DNA from: JBLRWS01 sp047921075
GTDB lineage: Bacteria; Bacteroidota; Rhodothermia; Balneolales; Balneolaceae
DNA length: 34,631 bases
Reading direction: 5' to 3'
Assembly: GCA_047921075.1 (NCBI GenBank)
Contig: JBLRWS010000026.1
Location: forward strand, 1-34,631
In this document: positions 8,595 through 16,614 of the stretch, one piece after another
Numbering within the stretch: position 1 is the stretch's first letter
Layout of the letters: each line of letters starts with the position of its first letter
Made by a program: the position numbers and the translations under genes
Notes under the pieces: generated by a model
Seen by the model: the letters and a program-made list of their open reading frames with translations, nothing else
Database searches by the model: none
What the model was told of the DNA's origin: nothing

Positions 8595-9962
8595 ATGCGA
8601 TCGCTTTTTTTCATGCTACTTATCGGAACTCTGGCTACGCCTGTAGTGGCACAAACCATTATTGAGGGTACTGTGCGAAGTGCTAATGATGATCCCATTC
8701 CGCTGGTTCACATCCAAACCGTACCGCAGGGGCCGTCCGATCTGTTTAATCGTCCACAGCAACACACTGCGGCGGACGACGGCTCATTTGCGATCACCCT
8801 TACAGAGCACGGCCTGTACAACATGACATTTTCGGGGGTGTTTCACCGTCCGGTTACCATTCCGCTCATTATCACGGGGCAGGAGGTGATCCGATTTGAC
8901 CTGAAGCTTCATGTACGCCCTTATGATGATGGGCGCTATTTTAAGAATGAAGAGTACCTGCAATGGATCCGTGTGTATGGCGATTTTAACGACTATGACT
9001 TCCACAGCGGGATCTCCTTCTCTCTCGATGAGGATAACCTGTATGCCGACATTTCATCCCCTGCTGATACCCTCAGGTTACAGGCCCGCGGGCTTTCTCA
9101 GGGCGTATCGGCACTGCCGGGAGCCGATTGGTACGAACGCCGCCGCAACGGTTCGTTCCAATCGGTGTTTGTTCGCCCCTCATCCGGGGAGCCATTGACC
9201 ATCCGTTTCAACCCGAAACAGCCGACCCCTTTTCATCCGCCTGATGGAGGGCGGTCTATTTTTACACCGGCTGCAGATTCTCAGGAGCTATATGTTCACA
9301 GTGAAGAGATGTTTCACTTGCTCTATTCGGCAGCTCTGTTCAATCCGGCAATGATTGGCCTTACCGTAGTCTACTGCACCGCCGACAGCGAATGCCGTTC
9401 GGCGTCTGCGCTGCCGTTTTGGTTTACGAGCAGGTATCGCGGGTGGGCAACCACGGCGGCGGAACAAGTGGAACAGATTGAAGCCATTATACGGAACGAG
9501 CCGGTCGGCCCTATGGCGCTGCAGGCGTACTTGTCGGCCTATGTGGCGCTGGTTGGGAGTGACCATCAAGCGGCTGAATACAGAAACCGCATGCAGGCCC
9601 AAATGGGTGTAGACGCGCCGGCCACTGAGCCGATACCAGTCAATACGGATCTGCTGAGGGCTTTTGCAGAGCAGGTGTCACCTCTGCATCCCCTTTTCCA
9701 TAGCCGTACGGGAATCGTTGTGCAGCTGCTCCAACTTTCTGAGTTTAGCGACTATGCGATTCGCTTTGCGGAAGAAGCGGCAAAGCACCATCAAAACGAT
9801 CTTCTGGTGCGAGAGACCTTTCTGGCGTTGATTGAGCATCGGGCGGGTGAATTCGAATCCATCGAAGAGATGCCCTATTACCGCTGGATCGTGCAGCGAT
9901 ATGGCGAAAACAACCTTGCAAGAAGAGCTATTTTAACCTTTCGCGATGTGAACCGGCGATAA
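8595..9962 (+). CDS. Secreted protein with N-terminal carboxypeptidase-regulatory-like domain, unknown function
   Basis: 455 residues. Seen: a signal peptide (MR, hydrophobic residues 4-18, likely cleavage after VVA at residue 19), so it is exported. Residues about 21-105 look like a transthyretin/CnaB-like beta-sandwich of the carboxypeptidase-regulatory-like type common in Bacteroidota envelope proteins (IIEGTVRSANDDPIPLVHI, later DGSFAITL). A following segment, RVYGDFNDYDFHSG, faintly recalls a glycogen-binding-like sandwich. The C-terminal third (about 290-455) looks largely alpha-helical and may be repeat-like. No catalytic motif, lipobox or outer-membrane barrel was recognised. It stands alone, divergent from recC and convergent with the small RHH gene. 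Its job is unknown. Confidence 0.8.
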   Translation: MRSLFFMLLIGTLATPVVAQTIIEGTVRSANDDPIPLVHIQTVPQGPSDLFNRPQQHTAADDGSFAITLTEHGLYNMTFSGVFHRPVTIPLIITGQEVIRFDLKLHVRPYDDGRYFKNEEYLQWIRVYGDFNDYDFHSGISFSLDEDNLYADISSPADTLRLQARGLSQGVSALPGADWYERRRNGSFQSVFVRPSSGEPLTIRFNPKQPTPFHPPDGGRSIFTPAADSQELYVHSEEMFHLLYSAALFNPAMIGLTVVYCTADSECRSASALPFWFTSRYRGWATTAAEQVEQIEAIIRNEPVGPMALQAYLSAYVALVGSDHQAAEYRNRMQAQMGVDAPATEPIPVNTDLLRAFAEQVSPLHPLFHSRTGIVVQLLQLSEFSDYAIRFAEEAAKHHQNDLLVRETFLALIEHRAGEFESIEEMPYYRWIVQRYGENNLARRAILTFRDVNRR

Positions 9963-9981
9963 CCGGGTGAACACAGCTCGC

Positions 9982-10332
9982 CTACAACCGCTGAAAGAAG
10001 TGCTTTAAAATATGCTGAACGACGCCGGAGTACGACTCACCGGTTTTTTCGGCAAATTCCCGAACCTGGTGGATCGTTGGTTCTTCGAGGTAATAACTGG
10101 CCACTTTTTTCTGCAATTTCTGCGGCTCAGCCGTTTCTTTTTCCTCCAGGCCAACAGAATGAAGCTCACGCACAGCGGGTGCTTCGGGCACAGGCGTTTC
10201 CCAAACAAGCTGCTCCTCAGCCGGCTTTGGCAAAAGGTCACTCCGATCAGCTATAAAACCAAAATCTGTATATGAAATAGGGGCATCACTCTCGCCAAAG
10301 GGAGAGTGGCCCAGGCTTTTTTTAAGGGCCAT
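9982..10332 (-). CDS. Small ribbon-helix-helix-like DNA-binding protein paired with ParA
   Basis: 116 residues. Residues 1-72 are low-complexity and acidic/proline-rich, probably disordered. Residues 74-114 follow the ribbon-helix-helix pattern: a beta strand (KVASYYLEE), a first helix (HQVREFAEKTG), then S-x-S-like ESYSGVVQHILKHFF. Proteins of this fold serve as the centromere-binding partner in some ParA systems (ParG/Omega type) and as autorepressors. It starts five bases after the parA stop on the same strand, so the two are almost certainly co-transcribed. There is no ParB domain (ParB/RepB nuclease or KorB-type HTH). The fold is inferred from pattern, and the partner role from context. 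Confidence 0.65.
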   Translation of the reverse strand: MALKKSLGHSPFGESDAPISYTDFGFIADRSDLLPKPAEEQLVWETPVPEAPAVRELHSVGLEEKETAEPQKLQKKVASYYLEEPTIHQVREFAEKTGESYSGVVQHILKHFFQRL

Positions 10333-10337
10333 AGGTA

Positions 10338-11090
10338 TTAGTATCCGTTACGAATCTCCTTTGCAAACTCCAGATAATCCTGAGCGCCATAACTTTCCGA
10401 ATCGTACTCGAAGATGGTTTTGTGGTGGCTGGGAGCTTCGGCAAGGGCTACGTTATCGCGAATCAGGGTTTTGAACACCTTGGAACCAAAATGATCCCGA
10501 ATATGACTCACAACCTCACGGTTCAGATTTTTACGCCCATCATAGAGCGTACACACAATTCCTTCAACTTTCAGATTTGGGTTTAGCCGCTTCTGCACAA
10601 TTTTTATCATATCCATCAATTTGGATAATCCATGCAGTGCAAGATACTCCGACTGCAACACAATCACCAGCTCGTTGGATGCGGTGAAGGCATTGAGGGT
10701 GAGAATACCCAGGTTTGGCGGGCAATCTATCAAAATGTAGTCGTAATCGTTCTGCACTTCGGCCAATGCGTCCCGTAAAATAAATTCTCGGGCGGGCTCA
10801 TTAATCAGCTCCATTTCTGCACCGGAGAGATCGATTGACGCGGGTAAAATATCGAACTCCTTATGGTGCATAACAATATCGCGGACTCCCAATTCCCCCC
10901 GCAATACATGATAAACATTTTTTTCGAGTCGTTGAGAATGCACTTTCAACGAATACGTTAGGTTGGCCTGAGGGTCCATATCCACAAGCAAAACCTTGTA
11001 TCCAAACTTGCTAAGCCCGGCACCGGTGTTGATGGTTGTGGTGGTTTTTCCGACCCCCCCTTTCTGATTGGTAAAAGCGATTGTTCTCAT
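10338..11090 (-). CDS. parA: ParA/Soj-family partition ATPase
   Basis: 250 residues, a typical length for chromosomal Soj-like ParA. Seen: the deviant Walker A NQKGGVGKTTTT at 8-19 with the signature lysine K10, DMDPQANLTYSL (A' motif) near residue 37, and IDCPPNLG (Walker B region) near 120. ParA-type ATPases bind DNA non-specifically as ATP dimers and move cargo such as origins, plasmids or protein arrays. The next gene is a small RHH-like protein rather than ParB, so the cargo is uncertain: a secondary DNA-positioning system or a regulator pair is as likely as the main origin-segregation locus. Repeats in the upstream gap may be its operator. The ATG at 11090 fits the family N-terminus exactly. 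Confidence 0.93.
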   Translation of the reverse strand: MRTIAFTNQKGGVGKTTTTINTGAGLSKFGYKVLLVDMDPQANLTYSLKVHSQRLEKNVYHVLRGELGVRDIVMHHKEFDILPASIDLSGAEMELINEPAREFILRDALAEVQNDYDYILIDCPPNLGILTLNAFTASNELVIVLQSEYLALHGLSKLMDMIKIVQKRLNPNLKVEGIVCTLYDGRKNLNREVVSHIRDHFGSKVFKTLIRDNVALAEAPSHHKTIFEYDSESYGAQDYLEFAKEIRNGY

Positions 11091-11142
11091 GGATAACCAA
11101 TTTTTTTAATAGATGCGTATAAGAAAGAGAACCCAAAGGGCG

Positions 11143-11178
11143 TATTGTTACAATATTTTGTACATTTTCTGTGCACAA
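11143..11178. repeat. Cluster of TTGT/ACAA inverted repeats in the divergent parA promoter region
   Basis: The 190-bp gap between parA and the thioesterase holds a 13-base perfect palindrome (TATTGT-T-ACAATA, 11143-11155) followed at once by a second inverted repeat, TTGTACA, seven bases, TGCACAA (11158-11178, one mismatch). The four TTGT/ACAA half-sites resemble the short repeated sites bound by ribbon-helix-helix partners of ParA. Operator or parS-like function is an inference. Confidence 0.4.
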
Positions 11179-11280
11179 TTCTCACATACAGTCCTCAAAT
11201 ACAGCGCTAAACACGTTCTGTGGTACATCAATCTCCACCACACCCCCAAAAAATCTTTTATTTTAGACCACATAAACGCT

Positions 11281-11673
11281 ATGGAACACATCTATACCCC
11301 CATGCGATTTTTTACGCGAAAATTGATAAAACCGAATGACTTGAATGCGCACGGCACCCTGTTTGGCGGAACATTGCTGGCCTGGATTGATGAAGAGGCC
11401 GCCATTTATGTAACCTGTCAGCTGGGCAAAGGAAACATTGTAACCAAATACATCTCGGAAATTGATTTTGTGAGCTCAGCCAAACTTGGCGATATTATAG
11501 AAATCGGTATGGAAACCGTCGGGTTCGGGCGCACGTCGATTACCGTAAAATGTGAAGTGCGGCAAAAATTCACGCACGATACCATCATTCGTATTGATCA
11601 AATTGTGTTTGTGCATGTTGACGAGCATGACAAACCAACCCCACATGGAATTGAGGAGCCGGCCAATGAGTAA
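11281..11673 (+). CDS. YciA-like acyl-CoA thioesterase (hotdog fold)
   Basis: 130 residues from the chosen ATG at 11281; an in-frame ATG at 11302 is also possible. The frame is open farther upstream, but that part does not look like the family. Seen: the hotdog signature AHGTLFGGTLLAWIDEEAA (25-42), where D37 is the expected catalytic aspartate of the YciA/ACOT group, and the strand-rich second half with VFVHVDEHDKPTPHG. The family hydrolyses acyl-CoA to the free acid and CoA in the cytosol; substrate length cannot be read here. It overlaps the downstream Hpt gene by 8 bp (ATGAGTAA), a coupling of lipid metabolism and signalling genes that may be incidental. Confidence 0.85.
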   Translation: MEHIYTPMRFFTRKLIKPNDLNAHGTLFGGTLLAWIDEEAAIYVTCQLGKGNIVTKYISEIDFVSSAKLGDIIEIGMETVGFGRTSITVKCEVRQKFTHDTIIRIDQIVFVHVDEHDKPTPHGIEEPANE

Positions 11674-12028
11674 CAACAAGTGGCGTAACGGAGACCCCCT
11701 AATCGATCCGAAACAGATAGAAACCATGCTCTATGATGATGAGGAGTTCATCAAAGAGTTTGCCGCTGCCTCCGTCGAATCGTTTACTGAATTTAAAGTA
11801 AAGTTCCGTGCCAGCCTGCTTAGCAGCGAGCTGGACGACCTGCGGCGGGCCGGACACAAAATCAAGCCTGCAGCGCAGATGTTGCACTTGCACGAACTGA
11901 CCGAGATGTACGAAACGGCCAAGCAACTGATCGAGAACAATCACTCTGCAGATGAAAAAAAAGCGCTTTGTGAAACCATGGTCAATTATTGTGAAACGGT
12001 AATCAACGAGTTCAGGCAATTGGCTTAA
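11666..12028 (+). CDS. Hpt-domain phosphotransfer protein (stand-alone)
   Basis: 120 residues from the ATG at 11666, which has a good ribosome-binding site (GAGGAG at 11653-11658), unlike most genes here. An earlier in-frame start at 11552 would lie wholly within the thioesterase gene and is less likely. Seen: an all-helical protein with LRRAGHKIKPAAQMLHL, matching the Hpt signature (A/R-x-x-H-x-L-K-G-x-A) with H64 as the presumed phospho-histidine and proline in place of the usual glycine. Stand-alone Hpt proteins shuttle phosphate between receiver domains of a hybrid kinase and a response regulator. The OmpR-type regulator begins 80 bp downstream, but that regulator has its own conventional kinase, so the true partners are unknown. 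Confidence 0.75.
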   Translation: MSNNKWRNGDPLIDPKQIETMLYDDEEFIKEFAAASVESFTEFKVKFRASLLSSELDDLRRAGHKIKPAAQMLHLHELTEMYETAKQLIENNHSADEKKALCETMVNYCETVINEFRQLA

Positions 12029-12108
12029 CCTCTTATATGTTACCTATTTGTGATGAAGCCATAGAAACATTCATCAGATTTTAAACAAACATTAAAAATT
12101 AACGACCT

Positions 12109-12834
12109 ATGGACAATCAACCAACCGTACTCATCGTAGAAGATGATTTAGATCTCGCAAGACTTTTAAAAATCAACCTCACCGGAGAGGGGTTTAAGGT
12201 TCATCATGCGGGCGACGGGCTGCTGGCACTGGAGCTCTACAAAGAAAAAAAACCGGATCTGGCCATTCTTGATGTGATGCTTCCAAAGCTGGATGGATTT
12301 GAAGTGTGCAAGCGCATCCGAAAGGAAAACCGCCAAATTCCCATCCTCATGCTCACCGCCAAATCGGAAGAGGTGGACAAGGTGCTGGGGCTGGAGCTGG
12401 GTGCCGACGATTACCTGACCAAGCCATTTAGCGTACGCGAACTGCTGGCGCGTGTAAAAGCGATCTTCCGCCGTATCGAGGCCGACCAGGAGCAGGTAAA
12501 TGAACTGCCGGAGAAGATGGAATTCAAAAACCTGATCATCTATCCCGGAAAACGAAAGGTTCTGCTCAACGACGAATCGATCGACCTTACCAGCAAAGAG
12601 TACGACCTGCTTACCCTCTTTGCATCCAATCCGGGCAAGGCGTACAGCCGCGAACAGCTTCTCAATCTCGTATGGGGCTATCAATACGATGGTTATAGCC
12701 ACACCGTTAATTCCCATATCAACCGACTCCGAAATAAGATTGAAAAAGATCCTTCAGAGCCCTACTTCATCCGAACCGTGTGGGGGGTCGGCTACCGGTT
12801 TGTAGAGCTCGAGGAAAACTCGGCGAATGCGTAG
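12109..12834 (+). CDS. OmpR/PhoB-family response regulator
   Basis: 241 residues. Seen: a receiver domain (7-120) with acidic pocket E11/D12/D13, phospho-acceptor D55 (AILDVMLPK), T83 and K105 (LTKPF), followed by a winged-helix output domain (about 135-232) containing LTSKEYDLLTLFASNPG and VNSHINRLRNKIE plus the closing IRTVWGVGYRF, all typical of OmpR/PhoB regulators. It binds DNA and controls transcription after phosphorylation. Its last codons overlap the sensor kinase start by 8 bp (ATGCGTAG), making the two a cognate pair. Its targets and stimulus cannot be inferred; the pair resembles PhoP/ResD/VicR-like regulators. Confidence 0.96.
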   Translation: MDNQPTVLIVEDDLDLARLLKINLTGEGFKVHHAGDGLLALELYKEKKPDLAILDVMLPKLDGFEVCKRIRKENRQIPILMLTAKSEEVDKVLGLELGADDYLTKPFSVRELLARVKAIFRRIEADQEQVNELPEKMEFKNLIIYPGKRKVLLNDESIDLTSKEYDLLTLFASNPGKAYSREQLLNLVWGYQYDGYSHTVNSHINRLRNKIEKDPSEPYFIRTVWGVGYRFVELEENSANA

Positions 12835-14290
12835 CTTTTATCTTAAACTTGCACTTATCTTTTCACTCATCCTTGTAGGGTTAGGTATTATTATAGCCTA
12901 CATCACGATGAGTGCCTCTCTTAATTTTTTTCAGGAAACGATTCAAAAATCGAATGAACAACTGGCCTATAACCTGGCGCAGGAGTTCCAGCCCATCATT
13001 CGGGATACCCTTGATGAGAGCCGTATTCATGAAAAACTACAGCAGGTTAGCGGACGCAATCCGCAATACGACATCTACCTGCTAAACCGTCAGGGCGTTG
13101 TGTTGGGTGCCTTTTTGAGTGAGGCCGATCAGGCAGCCATCGAAACGATGGTGATAGACCCCTTTCCGCTGGAGCGATTTGTAGCCGGCGAGCAGTTACC
13201 CATTCTGGGTATGGATCCCCGGCGCAGTGGCAAACGCTCTCCGTTTTCAGCGGCACGGCTCACAATAGCCGGCGCTCAGGATGCGTTTCTCTACGTCGTT
13301 CTCGAGGGTTCCGGCTATCAGGAGGCAGCCCAGCTTGTATCGGATAGCTTTATTGCCAAAAACACACTTTTCATTATCAGTCTGATTATCGGAACGGGCA
13401 TTCTGCTCGGCCTGTTTCTGTTCCGCCTGCTCACACAGCGGCTGCGCAAAATCAAACGCACGGTGGTCAATTTCGAACGGGGACAGCTGGAGCAGCGCAT
13501 TGATGTAGTGGGCAACGACGAACTTTCGGAACTGGCTACCTCCTTCAACCAGATGGCCGACACCATTACCGACAACCTGAATCAACTTAAAAAGAACGAC
13601 CGGTTGCGGCGAGAGCTGGTTGCCAACGTTTCGCACGACCTGCGCAGTCCGCTCGCATCCATTCAGGGCTACCTCGAAACCATACAGCTGCGTCGGAAAG
13701 ATCTTTCGGAAGAGGAGTTTGAGGAGTATTTCAGCACCGTAATTCGAAATGCCCAGAAATTAAACCGCCTGATTGCCGACCTTTTTGAACTCTCCAAATT
13801 CGATTCTCAGGACGTAACGCCCAATCTGGAATACATCTCCATGGCCGAGCTGGTGCAGGATCTTACCCACCAATTCCGGCCCCTTGCCGAGGATAAAAAC
13901 ATAACCCTTAACGCCACCTTCCCCGACAAGACAAGTGCACTGGTCTATGCCGACATCAGCCTGCTCGACCGGGCGCTCTCCAACCTGATCGACAACGCCA
14001 TCAAACATACCCCGGAAGGCGGCACCGTGTCGATCAACTCCATCAAAGACGGCACCGATGTGGTTGTCGAAATTTCCGACACCGGCGTAGGAATTTCAGA
14101 AGAGGATTTACAAAACATCTTCGACCGATTCTATCAGGTAGATAAAAGCCGAACCCCCGGCTCAGGTGCCGGGCTCGGCCTTTCGATCGCAAAAAAGATC
14201 TTCGAACTTCACAATGCACGTGTTTCCGTAAAAAGCCTGGTCAACAAAGGAACCACATTTCGCATTTCCATCCCAACACAGGCCGCCTAA
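12827..14290 (+). CDS. Membrane sensor histidine kinase (HAMP-HisKA-HATPase)
   Basis: 487 residues, partner of the preceding regulator. Seen: transmembrane segment 1 (about 7-28), an extracytoplasmic sensor region (about 30-175), transmembrane segment 2 (about 180-203), a HAMP linker (about 200-252), and a HisKA dimerisation domain with phospho-histidine H270 in NVSHDLRSPLASIQGY. The ATPase domain has the N box NLIDNAIKHTPEGG (N390), G1 box SDTGVGI, F box FDRFYQVD and G2 box GSGAGLGLSIA. All catalytic motifs are present, so it should autophosphorylate and act on D55 of the regulator. The periplasmic sensor has no recognised ligand-binding signature. A 78-bp gap separates it from galE. Confidence 0.96.
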   Translation: MRSFYLKLALIFSLILVGLGIIIAYITMSASLNFFQETIQKSNEQLAYNLAQEFQPIIRDTLDESRIHEKLQQVSGRNPQYDIYLLNRQGVVLGAFLSEADQAAIETMVIDPFPLERFVAGEQLPILGMDPRRSGKRSPFSAARLTIAGAQDAFLYVVLEGSGYQEAAQLVSDSFIAKNTLFIISLIIGTGILLGLFLFRLLTQRLRKIKRTVVNFERGQLEQRIDVVGNDELSELATSFNQMADTITDNLNQLKKNDRLRRELVANVSHDLRSPLASIQGYLETIQLRRKDLSEEEFEEYFSTVIRNAQKLNRLIADLFELSKFDSQDVTPNLEYISMAELVQDLTHQFRPLAEDKNITLNATFPDKTSALVYADISLLDRALSNLIDNAIKHTPEGGTVSINSIKDGTDVVVEISDTGVGISEEDLQNIFDRFYQVDKSRTPGSGAGLGLSIAKKIFELHNARVSVKSLVNKGTTFRISIPTQAA

Positions 14291-14368
14291 GCCGAAAAAT
14301 CCGGGTAGTAATTGGAGTAAAAAAAAGGGATTTTACCTCTCCTTATTTTCATTCATCCCATACTTTTT

Positions 14369-15388
14369 ATGAACCATATTTTGGTCACAGGCGGCACCGG
14401 CTTTATTGGAAGCCACACGGTTTTAGAGCTCTTGAATGACGGGTACGACGTAACCGTGTTCGATAACCTTCGGAACAGCCATACCGAATCACTTAAGCGC
14501 GTCGAAAAGCTCACCGGCAAGTCGGTCTCTTTTCACCAAATTGACCTGCTTGACCCCGATGCAATGGACGCTCTGTTCCGTGCCAATTCGTTTGATGCGG
14601 TGATTCATTTTGCCGGGTTAAAGGCGGTGGGCGAATCGGTAGAACAGCCCCTGCTCTACTATCAGAACAACATTGCCGGCACCGTAAATCTTTGTGAGGT
14701 GATGGCGCGCCATTCGGTTCGCAATATGGTGTTCAGTTCGTCAGCCACCGTGTACGGCGACCCCTCTCAATCTCCACTGCCGGAAACCGCCGCGCTGAGT
14801 GCCACCAATCCCTATGGACGAACAAAACTTACCATCGAGTACATTCTGAAAGATCTGCACAACGCCGAACCGGCATGGAATGTGATCTTGCTGCGTTACT
14901 TCAACCCGGTAGGCGCTCATGAAAGTGGCCACATCGGCGAGGATCCATCCGGCATTCCGAATAACCTGATGCCGTTTGTTACACAGGTTGCCGTTGGCAA
15001 GCGAGAAAAGCTGAGCGTATTTGGAAGTGACTACCCCACCCACGACGGAACCGGCGTGCGCGATTATATTCACGTTGTAGATCTGGCCCGGGGACACGTA
15101 CAAGCGTTGAAGAAGATGGAAACAACGCCCGGCCTTCACACCTACAACCTCGGAACCGGCAACGGATCGAGCGTGCTGGATGTGGTGAACGCATTTGAGA
15201 AGGCTACCGGAAAATCGGTCCCGTACGAGCTCACCGACCGCCGCCCCGGCGATGCCGCCACCTGCTTTGCCGATCCGACCAAAGCGGAAAATGAATTAAA
15301 CTGGCGTGCCGAACGAGACCTGCTAACCATGTGCCGTGATGCGTGGAACTGGCAGCAGAAAAACCCGGACGGCTACCGTCAGCAATAA
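14369..15388 (+). CDS. galE: UDP-glucose 4-epimerase
   Basis: 339 residues, the standard GalE length. It interconverts UDP-glucose and UDP-galactose for exopolysaccharide/LPS or galactose use. Seen: the N-terminal NAD-binding TGGTGFIGSH (7-16), the extended-SDR FDNLRNS segment, catalytic SSSATVYG with Ser 124, and Y149-x-x-x-K153 (NPYGRTK). The C-terminal half has RYFNPVGAHESG and DYIHVVDLARGH, specific to GalE rather than to dTDP-glucose dehydratases. It starts 78 bp after the sensor kinase, so read-through is possible. It ends four bases before the stop of the convergent aminopeptidase gene, with no room for a separate terminator. Confidence 0.96.
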   Translation: MNHILVTGGTGFIGSHTVLELLNDGYDVTVFDNLRNSHTESLKRVEKLTGKSVSFHQIDLLDPDAMDALFRANSFDAVIHFAGLKAVGESVEQPLLYYQNNIAGTVNLCEVMARHSVRNMVFSSSATVYGDPSQSPLPETAALSATNPYGRTKLTIEYILKDLHNAEPAWNVILLRYFNPVGAHESGHIGEDPSGIPNNLMPFVTQVAVGKREKLSVFGSDYPTHDGTGVRDYIHVVDLARGHVQALKKMETTPGLHTYNLGTGNGSSVLDVVNAFEKATGKSVPYELTDRRPGDAATCFADPTKAENELNWRAERDLLTMCRDAWNWQQKNPDGYRQQ

Positions 15389-15392
15389 CCGC

Positions 15393-16469
15393 TTACAACA
15401 CGCTGAAGGTCTGGTCCGGCTCCATGGCTAAAACCGCCTCCAGCATCAGATCGATCAGCGCTTTGATATCGGATACGGATGCCACTTCCACCGGCGAATG
15501 CATATATCGAATCGGCACCGAAACCAGTGCACTCGGCACACCGGTTCGCTGGAAAAAGATACTGTCGGTGTCGGTACCGGTTCGCACGCTGGTAGCTTCG
15601 TGCTGAATGGTGATCTTGTTGGCTGAAGCTGTCTCTTCCAGCAGCCGTACCACCGCAGGATGATTGGCGCCGCCATGCTGAACCGTGGGCCCCTGGCCAA
15701 GTTTCACCAATCCGTTTTCGCGATGATCAATCCCCGGGGTGTCGGTTGCGTGCGTAACATCGGTAACCAGTGCAGCGTCGGGCATGTGGCGATAGGTCAT
15801 CATACGGGCCCCAAAACCACCTACCTCTTCCTGTACCGAATTGAGAGCCAGTACGTTCACCTTCAGCTCTTTTTTGCGTTTTCGTAACGCTTTCATCACC
15901 TGTGCGATCACAAAACCGCCAATTCGATTATCGAGCGCCCGGGCGGTGAGGATGGTGTCGTTCAAAAATTCGGGCTCTTCGGTGTAGGTAACCGGATCAC
16001 CTATCTGCACCATCTCCAGTGCCTCCTCTTTGTTGGCCGCACCTACATCCACATAAATATCTTTCCATGAAGGCTGCTTGCCTCCGCCGTTCTTTGTTTG
16101 CTGCAGATGGATGGCCGTATTGCCGGTAACGCCCGTCACCCGTCCGTTCCGGTTGTGTATGTACACCTTCTTGGCACGGGCAATGGTCGAGTCGCTGCCA
16201 CCAAGTTTATTCACGTATACAAATCCGTCGTCCGAAATGTGCTGCACCACCATCCCGATCTCATCCACGTGCGCTTCGAGCATTACCGTCATAACATCGG
16301 CATTGGTCTCTATTTTGGCAATTGCAGAACCATAGGCATCGGTCTCCACACTGTCGGCAAACGGTTTTACGTAGTCCATCCAAACGGCCTGGCCGGGCGA
16401 TTCGTAGCCGGTTGGGCTCGGGGTGATGAGAATCTGTTCCAAAAAATCGGTTGTCTCTTTGTCGAACAT
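15393..16469 (-). CDS. M42-family metallo-aminopeptidase
   Basis: 358 residues, usual for M42 (glutamyl aminopeptidase / TET / FrvX group). These form large cytosolic dodecamers that trim peptides from the N-terminus using two metal ions. Seen: all expected ligands, H67 (EAHVDEIG), D180 (ARALDNRIGG), the E214/E215 pair (SVQEEVGGFGAR, catalytic base plus ligand), D237 (VTDVTHATD) and H324 (YMHSPVEV). It is monocistronic, convergent with galE and divergent from the thioesterase at 16615. M42 members have sometimes been annotated as endoglucanases or deblocking aminopeptidases. Exact specificity cannot be read from sequence. Confidence 0.94.
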   Translation of the reverse strand: MFDKETTDFLEQILITPSPTGYESPGQAVWMDYVKPFADSVETDAYGSAIAKIETNADVMTVMLEAHVDEIGMVVQHISDDGFVYVNKLGGSDSTIARAKKVYIHNRNGRVTGVTGNTAIHLQQTKNGGGKQPSWKDIYVDVGAANKEEALEMVQIGDPVTYTEEPEFLNDTILTARALDNRIGGFVIAQVMKALRKRKKELKVNVLALNSVQEEVGGFGARMMTYRHMPDAALVTDVTHATDTPGIDHRENGLVKLGQGPTVQHGGANHPAVVRLLEETASANKITIQHEATSVRTGTDTDSIFFQRTGVPSALVSVPIRYMHSPVEVASVSDIKALIDLMLEAVLAMEPDQTFSVL

Positions 16470-16488
16470 AAAGTGAAAAGTCTTCGGT

Positions 16489-16516
16489 TTGGTTTTACGT
16501 TGTGAGTGAATATACT
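16489..16516 (+). promoter_or_regulatory. Candidate promoter for the thioesterase-HD operon
   Basis: TTGGTT (16489-16494), a 16-base spacer and TATACT (16511-16516). Initiation near 16523 would give a leader of about 92 bases that includes the inverted repeat at 16563-16597. Sequence match only. Confidence 0.35.
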
Positions 16517-16562
16517 CATCTTTCGAACACCATTGGCCGCGATTCCGATTCCACTCATTTTT

Positions 16563-16597
16563 TTATCAGGAAAACCGTACGTTATAACCCCTGATAA
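16563..16597. repeat. 8-bp inverted repeat upstream of the thioesterase start
   Basis: TTATCAGG (16563-16570) and CCTGATAA (16590-16597) are perfect complements separated by 19 bases, ending 17 bases before the TTG start. The heptamer ACCGTAC also occurs twice here (within 16574-16580 and 16603-16609). It could be an operator or a leader hairpin covering the translation start; no T-run follows, so it is not a standard terminator. Confidence 0.35.
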
Positions 16598-16614
16598 TCA
16601 AGACCGTACATCTG

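Noticed and set aside
11113..11280. Upstream extension of the thioesterase frame to 11113
   Set aside because: The extra 56 residues are unlike the YciA family and run through the divergent promoter region with its palindromes.
14311..14342. GGAGTAAAA ... TTTTACCTCTCC near-inverted repeat before galE as terminator or attenuator
   Set aside because: Only TAAAA/TTTTA pairs cleanly; the outer arms are out of register.
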